A stretch of DNA of 64,000 nucleotides from the NCBI GenBank assembly GCA_963070105.1, contig OY718803.1:7235823-7299822 (forward strand). The letters are read 5' to 3'. Each line of letters opens with the position of its first letter. The stretch's first letter is position 1. A program made the position numbers and the translations under genes. The notes under the pieces were generated by a model. That model ran no database searches. It had not been told where the DNA came from and saw only the letters and a list, made by a program, of their open reading frames with translations. Source of the DNA: Litomosoides sigmodontis (lineage: Eukaryota; Nematoda; Chromadorea; Rhabditida; Onchocercidae). This document shows positions 40,735 to 52,774 of this stretch, one piece after another.

Positions 40735-43700
40735 ATGCTAATGAGTCGCTTAGATATAACGCTAGGGCCGTATAAATCCGTACGTATCAGGTCAAACAAC
40801 ACGGAAGGCGGGAGTGATTTGCAGAGGACTTTGACCACAGCTCAAGGTGTCGGAGTAATGGTCGAACACTACTCGGAAGAGTTGAAGAAGTCGGGATTAG
40901 GTACTAAATGAATTTGATGTAATTTCATTCCCACGAAAAAAATTGGACCTAACTACATTAATTTGCATTTAATTTACAACAAAGATGATCACAACTTTCA
41001 TTTCTGGAGCCTAAAAGTTAAAAGTTAGAAGCATTACTTCCACTAATGTAGTTAACTTTCCTTTATTTCTTCTAATTACGAGTAAAAATTAATGTGAATT
41101 GTTTGAGCGATATCTGCATGTTTATGCTTGCAAAATTAGAAGGTAAGAAAATGGCACTTTTAGCACATAGAATGGGGCATAAAGATCGGCACCGAATTAT
41201 TTATTACGCTTTTTGAGGTCTTAATTTGCACGAATATCAAATACTTGGCATAAAACATGTCCTGCAATGGTACAGTGAGAAACATGGCGGAATTATTGCT
41301 GATGAAATGGGTTTGGGTAAAACATGTCAAGCAGTTGGCGCTATCGTTTGCTTGCTTAATGTTAACAAAGCAGGACGACATATGGTTATATGTCCGCTTT
41401 CAGTCCTCCAACATTGGCAGAACGAACTGTTCAGGTTAGCTTTGATATTTAGATTATTGTTCCGCTTTATGTGCTCTTTCCGAAGCTTTGCGTGTTGCAG
41501 TAGAGCAATATTTCTTATATTGAGGTTTAAGCTTAAATAGTGAAATTTTTGAAGGTTTCAAGTAAAAACTAACTTTGCAGATTGGCTTTTTAAAAATTCG
41601 TGACAAAAAGCAACTCTTCTGTTTTATTGTGGGAGCTATATGCAGAATTGGTTTAAGCAATGAGAAATTGCAGATTTGGTCTTGGGAAACTTCGAATCAT
41701 AACATATATTGGAAATGCTGAGGCGAGAAGAGTGATTCGAGAAAAGTTGCATACTTCCGAAGACTGGAATGTTTTAGTTACAACGTATGAGGTATGCATG
41801 TAATATGGTATTATACCCACGGAAGATTGGGAAATGTTCTTTCATGTGAAGCCCATTGGTGAAAGCAACTTTTCATAGATTGTGATAAGTGATGAGCACT
41901 ATTTCCATTGGACATGGTCTTCACTATTTATCGATGAAGCACATCGTTTAAAATCAAGGAAATCTGTTCTCCATCAAATTGTTCGGAAGGTTGAATTTCT
42001 TCCTCTTTTACTTACATTTTTAGTAAAATTAAGAAGTTTCTGATTTAGCAACTTTTTTTAGATGTCTGTGGAATTCATGGTATTGATGACAGGGACGCCT
42101 ATGCAAAATAATATTAATGAACTTTATTCATTACTGTCCTTGATTGATTCGAACAGATTTTCGCTTCTCGACGAAGAACAATTTGTTGATAAATATCGGA
42201 ACATACCTGACAGTAATGAGTTTTGAATAAAATGTTTCTTGAAAAATTTTGTAGAATTTAAGAATTTTAATTTTTAAGCTGAGAATTTTCAGTATAGAAT
42301 ATTATTAAGCGGAAGTTATCCAGTTAATTTAAATGTTATCGAGGTTGTCATATTAACTCGCTTTATATATAGAATCTCTACTGATATTTCCGTGTTAAAT
42401 TTCTGCCTTTGGTGTAGTTTAATGTTCCCTTTTCTGCGCATATCCCTATCTATATATCTACATGCATTAAGATCTGCGTTTTAAATGCATACATGCTGCA
42501 AAATTTGTTCTTGGAGTGGTTATCAAATCCTGAACTTATTATTCAAACTGACTATGGATTTGTATTATAGCTGCCGCGGAACTCCATCACGTGCTTTCCA
42601 AATATCTCATTCGTAGAACGAAGCAGATTTTGCATATCAATATTCCACACAGTTCAGAAGTTATAGTGTACCATGGGATAACTGAAATGCAAAAGAATAT
42701 GTATCGTGCAATACTAAGCAAAAATTATAGTTTGTTAATTTTTTTATAGTCTATTAGTAAATACTTAGTGTATTTATCAGTTTCATTTCTGTGAACTGAA
42801 TAAAAAAAGTATCAACTGAGCATATTTGAGTTATTTTTATTTTTCCATTTTTGAAATACAATTGCACATGTTCAATTTGTTTACGCAATTATTCCCATTA
42901 AAAATTAATCTTTCACCTCTATGTATGTGACCAAGAAAACCAGGACGTTAAGCCAGGAAATTAACAGAAGATCAAATTAACTTCTGGCTGAAAGTACAAA
43001 CTGATATAATCTTTCGTTTTCAGAATATTTTGAGAATGTGGGCGACACTAACACCCAGCATGCTGGTAACAGGATGTCATTACTTAATGTGCTTATGCAG
43101 CTACGGAAATGTGTCGCACATCCCTATCTTTTTGATGGTGATTTTTAATTTTTAATTCATTTGTAATGAGTTTAGTATTCTATCAAAAAAAAAGTTTTAA
43201 TTCGATTTTGAAATAATGCGGATCAATGAAATTCTCCATAATTCATCTGCAAAGTTTCCTTTGTTCGGGAATAATTTTGTCAGCTTCACATAATTGATGC
43301 ACGTAATGCCCATGTCGTGTATTTTTAAAACACAAACCATCTATTTGTTGCAGAATTCATGTTGCAGGTGTAGAACTGGAACCGTTCAAAGAAGGTGATC
43401 ATTTGTTTGAAGTAAGTGGGAAATTCCTTTTACTGGATCGACTGCTCGAGTTTTTGTCAGCAAAGGGTCATCGTGTACTTATTTTTTCTCAAATGACTCG
43501 TGTGCTTGATATTGTCCAAGATTATTTAGTTTATAAAGGTATTATCGGCTTTTGCAGTCCGCGCACAAGATTAGACCTTAGGAAAAAAGCGTGGGAAGAA
43601 GATTTTTATAATTGCATTTATGTTTCCAAGAAATTTAATTGCTGTATGTATTTATGAATTATTTGATGAATTTAATGTATGTGATTTTCAAGGAAGATTT

Positions 43701-46700
43701 TTTGGTCCTTTTAACAGGGTACAATTATCGACGTTTGGACGGAAGCGTACGAGCTGAAGAGCGCTTTGCTGCAGTAAATCGCTTTCAAACAAACTCAGAT
43801 ATATTTTGTTTTTTGTTATCAACTCGAGCTGGAGGCCTTGGATTAAATTTAACCGCTGGTGATACGGTGATTTTTCTAGATTCAGATTTCAATCCACAAA
43901 ATGACATTCAGGCTGCTGCAAGGTGTCATCGAATTGGACAGACGAGGTTTGCCCTGGAAATACTTGGAGATTCCAAAAATTTTTTGTTAGTTACTGTTAG
44001 TCTGAGTGTTTTATCGTACAAAAATCCATTCCTTATTTTCATTCAAAATTGTGTTCTTGTCTTAATCTTCAAGGCCTGTGAAAATAATACGTTTGGTTTC
44101 GCGTTACACGGTAGAAGATATGATACAATGTCGTGCAGCTCGCAAACTTCAATTGACTCAAGCGATTTTAGAGGAGAAGAGGGATGATGGTAAATAAAAA
44201 GATTAAATTCTCTGCAGTTAAACCATGATGAAAGTGTAAAATCCTTTAAACTGGTTGCGTGAATTTATAGAACGTTGTTCAGGAAAAGAATTAACATTTG
44301 CGGAAATATCTGATTTGATAATAAAAGGCTTGAATCGGTTGAATAATGAGAAAAGTGGTTTTGAAAAACTAAATATGGAAGACATTGAAAAATTGATTGG
44401 TAGAACCGATGAAAATGGTCATTGGGTTCATGGTGAAGAACAAATTGTGGTTAGTATTATGTGCAAAAAATATGGAAGTTAAAAAATTTGTAACAGAGAT
44501 TAGGATGTACTGTGTCTCTTACAAATGAGAAATATTACTGTGAGACTTGTCACATAATGTTGCTTCATATTGGCACAAACGATCTACATTTGGATGGGTC
44601 CGAGTTTCTGAAAAACAAGATTCTCGAAGAACTCGAATTTAATTCATTTTTGTGGAATTTAATTTATTTTTCATAAGGATTTAAGCTTTAATTTTATTTT
44701 TTAAAGGAAGAAGTATAATGCGAGCTGTGCTTTTGTAACAAGAATTTAGAGATGAATCAAATTAAGCCATGCTTCATTTTTTTTAAAAAGGACATATCAT
44801 GTATATGTGCTTAGACTTATAGAGCCGAAAAAGGCTACTTTTATACAGAAGCTTCGAGAGACTTAAAGACTCATTTTAGAGTTCTGAAAGAGCGAACTCA
44901 AAGGAGAATGAAAGTGATATATTGGAAAATATGTATATCTTTGAAGGACATGATTATAAGCAGGATGTCGCTGTTCTTCAGAATATTTTAGATACATATA
45001 AAACCGTGGAACTAGTTGGAGATGTTTCGGCTGAGCAAAGTAAGTATTTCAAAATTTTGATTTTTAGCATAATAAAGTAAAGCTCTAGAACCAACATCGA
45101 GTCCACTCTTTATCTCCTTTTTCTTTCACATCTTTTATTCATTCCCGTGTTCTTTAGTTCTGTTTGGAAAGCATTTTTTATAATCTTAACTAGATGAGGT
45201 AAAAAATAACAGTTTAGGAAATCACGTTTAGTTGTTGAAGTAAGGATTGATCCTGGCTTAATAACAATGCATTGTAGTAGATGACCTTTTAAGTTTGTTT
45301 GAGCCTTACTAACGGCCATTGACAATGGCTACTGTGAAAGTTTTTAGTATCTAAACATTCCAAAAAATATCTAAACATTGATGCATATTAAATACAATAT
45401 ATTAAAAAATTAATATGTAAAAATATCTAAGCGTTAAAAAGTATCTAAACATTAATTTATCAAAGAACCAACATCGAGTCAACAAGCAGCAGTTTTGTAG
45501 GCTTCATGTAGCACCTTTTATAATTCATTTGTTAGATGTATCAGTTGAAAGGCGAACACGTAAACCAATCTCGAAAGAAGAAATGGAGAAAAGAATCAAA
45601 AAACGAAAGGAAACATTAGAGCTGAAGAAAAGGTTGATGGAAGAGAAAAATGAAAGGAAAAGGAAGGAACAAGAGAGAAAAAAAAACATGAAATGGCTTG
45701 AAAATAGTAAATCTTAAACGTTTATGTTTTTTTCGAAAGCCTTTATGATGCAGCATTTCATATTCATCCCTGACGGGGTTGAAATAATTTATTGATTGGT
45801 AAATTCAGTTGAAAAATAACGACTGTAAAAAAATCCATCGTGCAGACCGAAAAAATCCATCGTGCAGTTGCGTCATCAAAAATAATTTTCGTGAAAAATA
45901 ACGACTGTATCATTTCAGTTGTGTTTCATTTCACTTCAGTTTGTTTGAAATTTAGATTACCAAAGTGGCTGTTTACCTCTTCGAGAAATTCATGAAGTTA
46001 AACAGAGCGACAGTAACATAAATTTTGGACCACATTTCGTTTATGGCAGTGTTACGGACACAGTAAAAACTCCTGGCGACAACTCAGATCATGCCGTAAT
46101 CGTGCATGTTGTAGATAATAGTGGTATATTCCTAATTATTATTTTTCTCTTATTTCAAATGTAAATTTTTAAACCATTTCAAATAGTTTTTTCTTTTGTT
46201 CGTACTTTTTAAAGGTTTTTCTTGTTATTCAGGTTTATTTGGTCATGGAGGTGTTTTTGATGCTCTTAGGAGAAAGAGTCAACAAATAATAAACACATAC
46301 GAGTTGGCAGGCAAAATGGATGATTTGCATCTTGGTGATGCACATCTTATTAAAGATATTGCTGATGAGCCGCCCGCAACTATTCTCAAGCGAAGTATGC
46401 ATTCTTTATCATTTAGCACCCTTATATTTGTCTTTTACTTTAAGTAGCAGATCTAGGAATTGTACATATGAATAAGAAGAGTCATTTTCTTTTTATTCTC
46501 ACTTTATCCTTTTTTTCCTTTTAATTCTAATTTTCTCTTAAAACAATGCGCTTTAGTTAAAATTAAATTTCTCTTGTAGTTAGTTTCTTTTGAAATTCTA
46601 CTTCAAAATTGTGTGATTAAAGGACATTGTGTAAGATAACCATTTTAAACATAAAATAAGTAATTGATCCCAAATTCTCTGCGTAGATAGTTCTCTTGCC

Positions 46701-48056
46701 GATTTGAGTTTGAGGTTTTCTTTTTCAGATGGGGGATTTAGGGACAATGGCGATTTTGATGAGGCTGGGCAATCGACATCTGAAATTTTTCCTTCTAGAA
46801 AGATTTCTGTGGTACTGTTAGTAGCACAACATCGCCACAGACGAGGTTTGCTTTGTGATGGATTTAAAATTTTGGCTGAATTTAATATTTTTGAAAATCT
46901 CAAGTTCAGTGTTTAGCAAATTTTGCTTCTTAAAACTTCTTATTCACATATGAAATTTTAAAAGATACGATTTCTTTTATTTACTTGAACATGTCAACTC
47001 TTTCTTTTTCCCCATTGTTACTTTGAACTTTTTTGTTATCTGAGCGTTCTGAAATTAATCGTAAGCTAACAGAAATAGTTTACATTATTTTACAGATGTA
47101 ATTAATCAAGATATTTTATCAAAATGTCTTAAAAGGCTTGCATTTTATGCGGTAAACGCGAACGTCTCAAGCGTTCACATGCCACGAATTGGTTATGACA
47201 TGCGAAATATTAGCTGGTATGCAGTGGAGCGGCTTATCACTCGCATTCTTGTTTCTAAAGGCATTCACACATACATTTACTATTTCAAGAGAGCGAACAA
47301 TACCAGTATCATTTTATGCATTTTTTAACAATTTTTTCAAAACTTTTAAATTTAAGATTTATAAATATTTCTTGTAGAAGATGATTCTACAGCATTTCGT
47401 GTAGAAGAATAAGTTAGAGAATTAACCTGAAATATAAATATAATTTAACTGAGCAGGTTCCATTGCCTTTATTCAATTTAACCGGCGCTATGGGTGCAAA
47501 AAGGCATACTTTCCAGTATCATGAAGAGGTAGACAAGCCAGTTGACCTAGACATTGAATATCAATTGATATTCAAGTTATCTGATCCTGAATAAGTACTT
47601 CACCGTTAATCATACGGAGAAATTCTATAATAAAAATCATTCTGCAGATAGAAATGGAAACAAACGCTCCGATTCTGGAGAGGAAATTACACTTGAGAAA
47701 AAAAGCAGAATAGACGATAAAACTGGAAGCGATTTTGAAGTAAGCAAACTACTCAATGATCTCTGTGATGGACTATTTTCTAATATAATTTTTGTTTACT
47801 TTGAATCGAGATTTTTATATTTTTTTATTAGAACTTTGTTTATGTTGATTTATGAAACTTTATGACTTACATTCATGTCTAAATATCACTCACAGAAGTG
47901 GTTTTCCAAAGTTGACTTTTTAGTTTAAGAGCCCACCGGTCTACTCCCTTGTTTCAGAAGAAAGCAGAAAATATGGAGCTAGAAGATCAAGAACAAGATG
48001 GAGAATCTGATGCCTTATTTTGTTTTTCTGAAGATCAAAACAGCAGAGTGGAATAG
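40735..48056 (+). CDS. CHD1L: CHD1L/ALC1-type SNF2 chromatin remodeler with macro domain
   Basis: Nuclear ATPase that slides nucleosomes at DNA damage after its macro domain binds poly(ADP-ribose). Exons: 40735-40900, 41218-41434, 41674-41791, 41879-41989, 42062-42212, 42571-42729, 43024-43137, 43368-43538, 43718-43946, 44074-44189, 44271-44449, 44880-45039, 45536-45706, 45956-46123, 46233-46394, 46729-46845, 47096-47305, 47648-47739, 47958-48056; 969 aa (human 897). Visible motifs: Walker A DEMGLGKT 84-91, DEAH 186-189, TGTPMQN 214-220, [11 protein letters not shown] 437-447, [11 protein letters not shown] 467-477. A Lys/Glu/Arg-rich coiled linker (about 640-685) precedes the macro domain (about 714-890), which keeps VDNSG 740-744, GHGGVF 747-752, YELAGKM and VAQHRHRR. 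All internal phases agree. Uncertain points are the first exon and the last two, which give an acidic Lys/Glu-rich tail; reading through exon 17 instead would stop at 47326. Confidence 0.93.
45811..45909. repeat. nested short duplications in CHD1L intron 13
   Basis: A 17-base phrase (GAAAAATAACGACTGTA) occurs at 45811-45827 and 45893-45909, and between them an 18-base phrase ending ATCCATCGTGCAG is itself doubled. Intron 12 also carries GAACCAACATCGAGTC twice (45088-45103, 45465-45480) and several TATCTAAACATT copies. Confidence 0.8.
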
Positions 48057-48119
48057 AGAGAATGAAGTAACAAAAAGATAACAATGAATTCTCCAAAGTG
48101 GCGTGGAATTGGAATTGAT

Positions 48120-48125
48120 AATAAA
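48120..48125 (+). terminator. candidate poly(A) signal of CHD1L
   Basis: An AATAAA hexamer 64 bases past the TAG stop at 48054-48056. The short distance supports the chosen final exon. Confidence 0.55.
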
Positions 48126-50580
48126 TTTTTGTAGAGTTAAAATCTCAGTTTAAAACCGATTAATATGCTTGAATTTTTTTACTATTCTTGATTTCCTTAT
48201 TGAGTCGAAGTCGGCTTACTAAAATCTACCTTTTTCGCATGTTTGAATTAGGTTGAATGAGAAAAGGGAGAAATGAACCCACGACTCATATATTTCTTTT
48301 AAGAATTGCATAAATTGACTTAAATTCTAAATCCTCATCTCTCCTTGTGACTAGCTTTCCATATATTCGTAATTTCTAATTTAACTCACCTTATCTTTTA
48401 CTTTATGCAATATTTTATTAATGGTCTCATTGGTTTTGATGTGCATTATTTTGTATTTTATACTTCCTAATGTTTGCATTTTTTAAATTCGAAAAAATTT
48501 TAATTAAAAAAAACTTTGAAACCACAAAGTTTTAAAGAGTTATTAATCTTAATAAGCGATACAGAAAACTATTACCTGGTCTTTGGTCTTTCTCTCTCAA
48601 AAAACTCTCAGATATCTGGTTGGTACTAAAAAATCTGGTGAGTAGCTAACTGAGCATATGAAACGTGCGACTAATCAAAAGTTTTGTTTCCAACTCAACA
48701 GCAATTTAAACATATCAAATACATTGCAAAAGTTAGATCGATGGGTGGTTGAAGCATTCTTTCCTCTTTTGTATATTGAAATGGGTATAATTGATTTTCG
48801 AAATGGACAAGGAACTACAGAGATAGTTTTAATGCTGAAATTGCCCTTTTGTGGTAGCTGAGATCACATGAATTTTCAATGCACAGAACACAATGTAGGA
48901 AGAATCGTTTTGGACTTACTATAGTTGTAGAAGTTCCATTAGTCGGGTGGAAAAAAGACATTGTGAGCAAGTGGTGTTATTGAATTATCTTCACCTTCAT
49001 TCGGCATCTCATAACTTGTGTCTGTCTGACAATTTCTGATTGTTGGGTTTTCGAAATCTGAATAGTTTAATTTTACTGTTAAATTGGTCGTTTCTTGTAA
49101 AATTCACTGTACAAACAAGACCGTTGTGAAATTGGTTGTTTCGATAGGTAGAAAATTTGCTTAGCATTTTTTTCACCATTCATTCACACTTTTACAATAT
49201 TTCTTTATTTTGGAAAATTTTTTTATAAAAATTTTTTTTTATATTACAAAATTTTTTCATAGAAAAAGGAATTTTCTTTTTTGAAATAAATTTTTTTCAC
49301 TTCCACGTTACGTATTAAGAGCAGAAGTGGTAAGGTAAATATATAATGTACATTGAACTTCCGCTAGTTGATAATTTAAAGGAAAAAATCCTAGCCCATA
49401 CTATTTTTCATAAGCAGGTTATGAAGTTCTTATAATCTCTGCAACTATATTGTTTTGCGTTAAATGAAATTGCATGTTAAATCTAGAAGTGTAATTTGAG
49501 ATCCAAGTCATAAGCAAATTTGAGAAGTGTAACAGAGAAAGAAGTAATGAAAACTTGATAAATGTGGGAAAGAGAAAAGATGTGGAAAAGAAGTGAAAGG
49601 TTTCCTTTATGTAATTATACGGACATCAATACTGCTAGAGAAAGCTTTTCAGAAGATAAGAGTTTAAGGAGACGCATGAACTTTTTTCTCATCCAAACAA
49701 AAAGGATTTAAATGTAGTCAAGCAATGTATCCGTTCCTCATCTCTTCCACCTTAAATTATCAATTGATCATTCCATCCACATATCCTTGAATTTCAACAA
49801 CGGACGCATGGATTTAACGGTTTCACGTATTTGCTTCCATTTCTATGATTTCAAAGTTCTCTTTAAGAAGAGGCTGGTAATTGATGATGGAGGTGGTAGG
49901 GAAGGGTGTCCGTCTACTCCGTCATATCACTTCTAGCTATTAGTAGATATTCCATCTGCTTCTTCGACTACTCATCATCCTCTCTTTTGCAGTTGCGCCT
50001 GTTTAGTGTCCCACGTTTTAGTGTCGTCGTAAAACGAAGTTGTCGTTCCTTAACTCTTAACTCTTAACTCAAGTTCGTGTTGTCCTTTACTCTTGTTGTT
50101 GCTGTTATCACTCTCCTTCTGGTAGTGTTGCGTGCATTTTTCATTTTTGAACTTTTTTCTTTCTGTCATCGTGTCAAAAATGTTTTTAATTTATCAGTTT
50201 TCCATGAAGGGCAGCTCGAAATTACAGGAATCGCGCTTATTTGCAGTGATTAATAGTGTTATCATTTTTGATTACTAAACTAAACTTTTAAATGGAAATT
50301 TTCTACGAATTTGCTAAAATTTACCAATTAGTAGACGAAAACTTACTAATTACTAAACAAAAATTGTTTAGGTTGGTATTGTTTTGTAGTAGAGATGTGG
50401 AGGACTTTATCTGTCCATTTATTTGCATTGTTAGTAATGAGTGTATTGTAGTGTTCAGGTGCTGTGATGGGCATTTTGGAATAGAAGTTTCTAGTAGTCG
50501 CGTTATAGTTAAGCTGGAAATGCAGGAGAATCATCAGTTCAGATTCCGTTCCGGAAGTGATGATTTTCCTCCTTTCCTCT
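48126..50580. other. Intergenic region between CHD1L and the YEATS gene
   Basis: AT-rich DNA without a supported gene. The plus-strand frame from the ATG at 48658 (67 codons) has no splice context or recognisable homology. A less AT-rich patch at 49890-50130 with repeated TAACTCT phrases may be part of the promoter of the YEATS gene. Confidence 0.45.
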
Positions 50581-50590
50581 CCAATTTCAG
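50581..50590 (+). promoter_or_regulatory. spliced-leader-type acceptor of the YEATS gene
   Basis: CCAATTTCAG ends 20 bases before the ATG at 50611, and no donor-bearing coding exon is seen upstream. This is the expected layout of an SL trans-splice site. Confidence 0.5.
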
Positions 50591-50610
50591 AAATTTCTGT
50601 ACTTGAAATT

Positions 50611-52774
50611 ATGAGCAAACCATTTGTAGATTTTATAATATTTCTTCATCCTTCGATCCAACCGGGTCAGCGAAAAATGAGTAACGACACGAAATATTTT
50701 GTTCGTTTGAGGATCGGGCATAAGTAAGTTGTCGTTCCTATGGAAGCTACAGTTTCTTTTTTCTGGAACTTAAGCTTAAAAAAATAAGCCAAAATAAGCG
50801 TAACAGCAACGTTGGTGTTAAACGAAATACATCACCTCAAATCTCGTTTATTCACTAGACTGAACAGCATTGGATCTGATAAATAAAAGTTTATATTTCA
50901 TTCACAACAATTGATTGCTCTAGTACAGAAATTCTCGTTTGTTTTCACTTTTCAGTTGAGCAATTAAGTTCCCACTTTCAGGCATTACTTATAAGCACTC
51001 TTCTGAAAAGTGAGTTTTAATGATCAGAGCAGGTGTTAATTATTTAACATTGCATTAGATCCACTGATTGAAATTCCAAATTTCCTCATCAAAAATGTCT
51101 TCAGATCCGAAATGCTTGATCGTCCAACATCGACTGGCATGACTCATCGGTGGACAGTATTTGTACACTCTTTTAGTGGAATGCCATTTACGGACCGCAG
51201 TTTTATTTCAAAGGTTGGGTTTCGCTGCTCTTTATGCATGTTGTATGCTGGCGACATTGTAGAAAGAAAGTTTTTTTTTAGAAAAATTATATTTTAAGGC
51301 AAAATTTATTGTATGAGCTATTCAATTCTTGGAAATTTGTTCGAAAGATTTGAAGATTCGTAGTTCAGTTGTGTTGTTTTGATGTCTCGCAGTTGTGATA
51401 AGTCAGTATTTGTAGGTTGTGTTTGAACTGCATCCCGACTTTGCGTCTCCTCGACGAGTTATAAAAGAACCTCCCTTTGAAGTAAGCGAATTGGGTTATG
51501 GCGGATTTTCAATTCCAATTCACATTACGTTTACAGGCGCAAGCAAAGTCTACAAACTAACTTACGACATGAATCTCGTATTAGGTATGAGTGGTTTATT
51601 TTTGTGAAAAAGTTTCATTTTTTTATCTAAAAGCTAAATCGACGTTTTGGATAAATTAAATAAACTCATTTTTAATAATATCAGTTTGAATTCCGAATAG
51701 AATTTACCCCGAAATATATGCTTACAGAAAAATACAACGAGCAATTCATTACGCAGACTATCGAAATGAAGCAGCCATCGTCATCATTTCGAGAATTAAT
51801 TTTAAAATACGGTGGGGCTAAGAAGGATTCCGATAAGCGAAAGGAAAAGCATCGATTACGGAAAGTTATTACAAGTTCTTCAGAAGAACCGGCTCCAAAA
51901 AGAGAAAAAGAGAAAGAAAAGAGTCGTTCTGGAAGCAATCCACCTTTAAGTAAATTAAAAATCCCGCGCGCTCTTGTTGATGGCGAAAAGAGGCAAAAGA
52001 ATTTTAAGGTTAATTAGTTTTTTAATTTGTCATTGTTAAAGTGTAGGAAAGATCCGAGTAACACTTGAACGAATCATATGTTCATTTTTAATACCACTCG
52101 AAATTCTTGCAGAATATTTTCGCCGATTTTTCTCACGTACAGTAGTATTAATACCTTTAACTCTAGCGTGCGGTTATGTGAAATGATTAATCTTTCAGTC
52201 CTCTCCATCTGAAAATAGCACGAATATTTCTAAATCAATAGTTTCCGCAGAAACCAAAATATCATCGAGTAATGAACCAAAAGTGACTGTCACATCCGAA
52301 GTGAAACAAGGAGAAACGATAAGTTCTGAGCCATCAACATCAACGGAATCAAGTTGTTCGGATTCCGAAACTCCAAAAATTACAGCATTTGGTGCGGAAA
52401 ACACCATTTCAATGACTCCAATACTAGAAAGCAACTGCATGGTATTATTTTTATATGTCTGTAAACTTTATGGTGAAATAAATTAGAACTACTCCGCCCA
52501 CATTTAACATTTTGATTAATATTATTGTTTTTAGATGGAGAAGCAGTATGGTTTTGAGTTTTTAGTTCGATTGCAAAAGAAGTTGATGACATTGAAAGAC
52601 ACAGACAAAATGTTAGCAGTTGTAAATACGCTGCTAACGCCCACATCACCCAGTCATGATTTACCATCGGGTTTGTTGTTTACCGACAACAATCTATTGT
52701 CATTCGACATTTGCAAATTGAATTCGTCACTTATTGGCAAATTAGGTGAAATTTGTTTTGGAAATGCTGTTTAA
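50611..52774 (+). CDS. AF9/ENL-type YEATS-domain protein
   Basis: Chromatin reader; AF9/ENL proteins bind acylated histone lysines and recruit elongation or DOT1L complexes. Exons: 50611-50723, 51105-51213, 51416-51584, 51701-52008, 52199-52441, 52535-52774; phases agree and give 393 aa, shorter than human AF9 (about 568). The YEATS fold spans about residues 5-150: GMTHRWTVFVHS at 49-60, VVFELHPDF at 75-83 and ELGYGGFSIPI at 99-109. The aromatic cage partners Phe83 and Tyr102 are present. A basic then Ser/Thr-rich linker (about 165-314) follows. The last exon resembles the ANC1-homology domain of AF9: LVRLQKKLMTLK, then SFDICKLNSSLIGKL. The exon 4 acceptor was placed at 51701 because a better-looking CAG upstream breaks the frame. 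A donor exists at 52744/52745, and an alternative last exon at 53150-53250 fits in phase. GAS41-type YEATS proteins lack this tail. ENL-like is the best call. Confidence 0.85.

Noticed and set aside
48658..48861. 67-codon plus-strand frame between CHD1L and the YEATS gene
   Set aside because: No acceptor or donor in suitable phase and no recognisable family.
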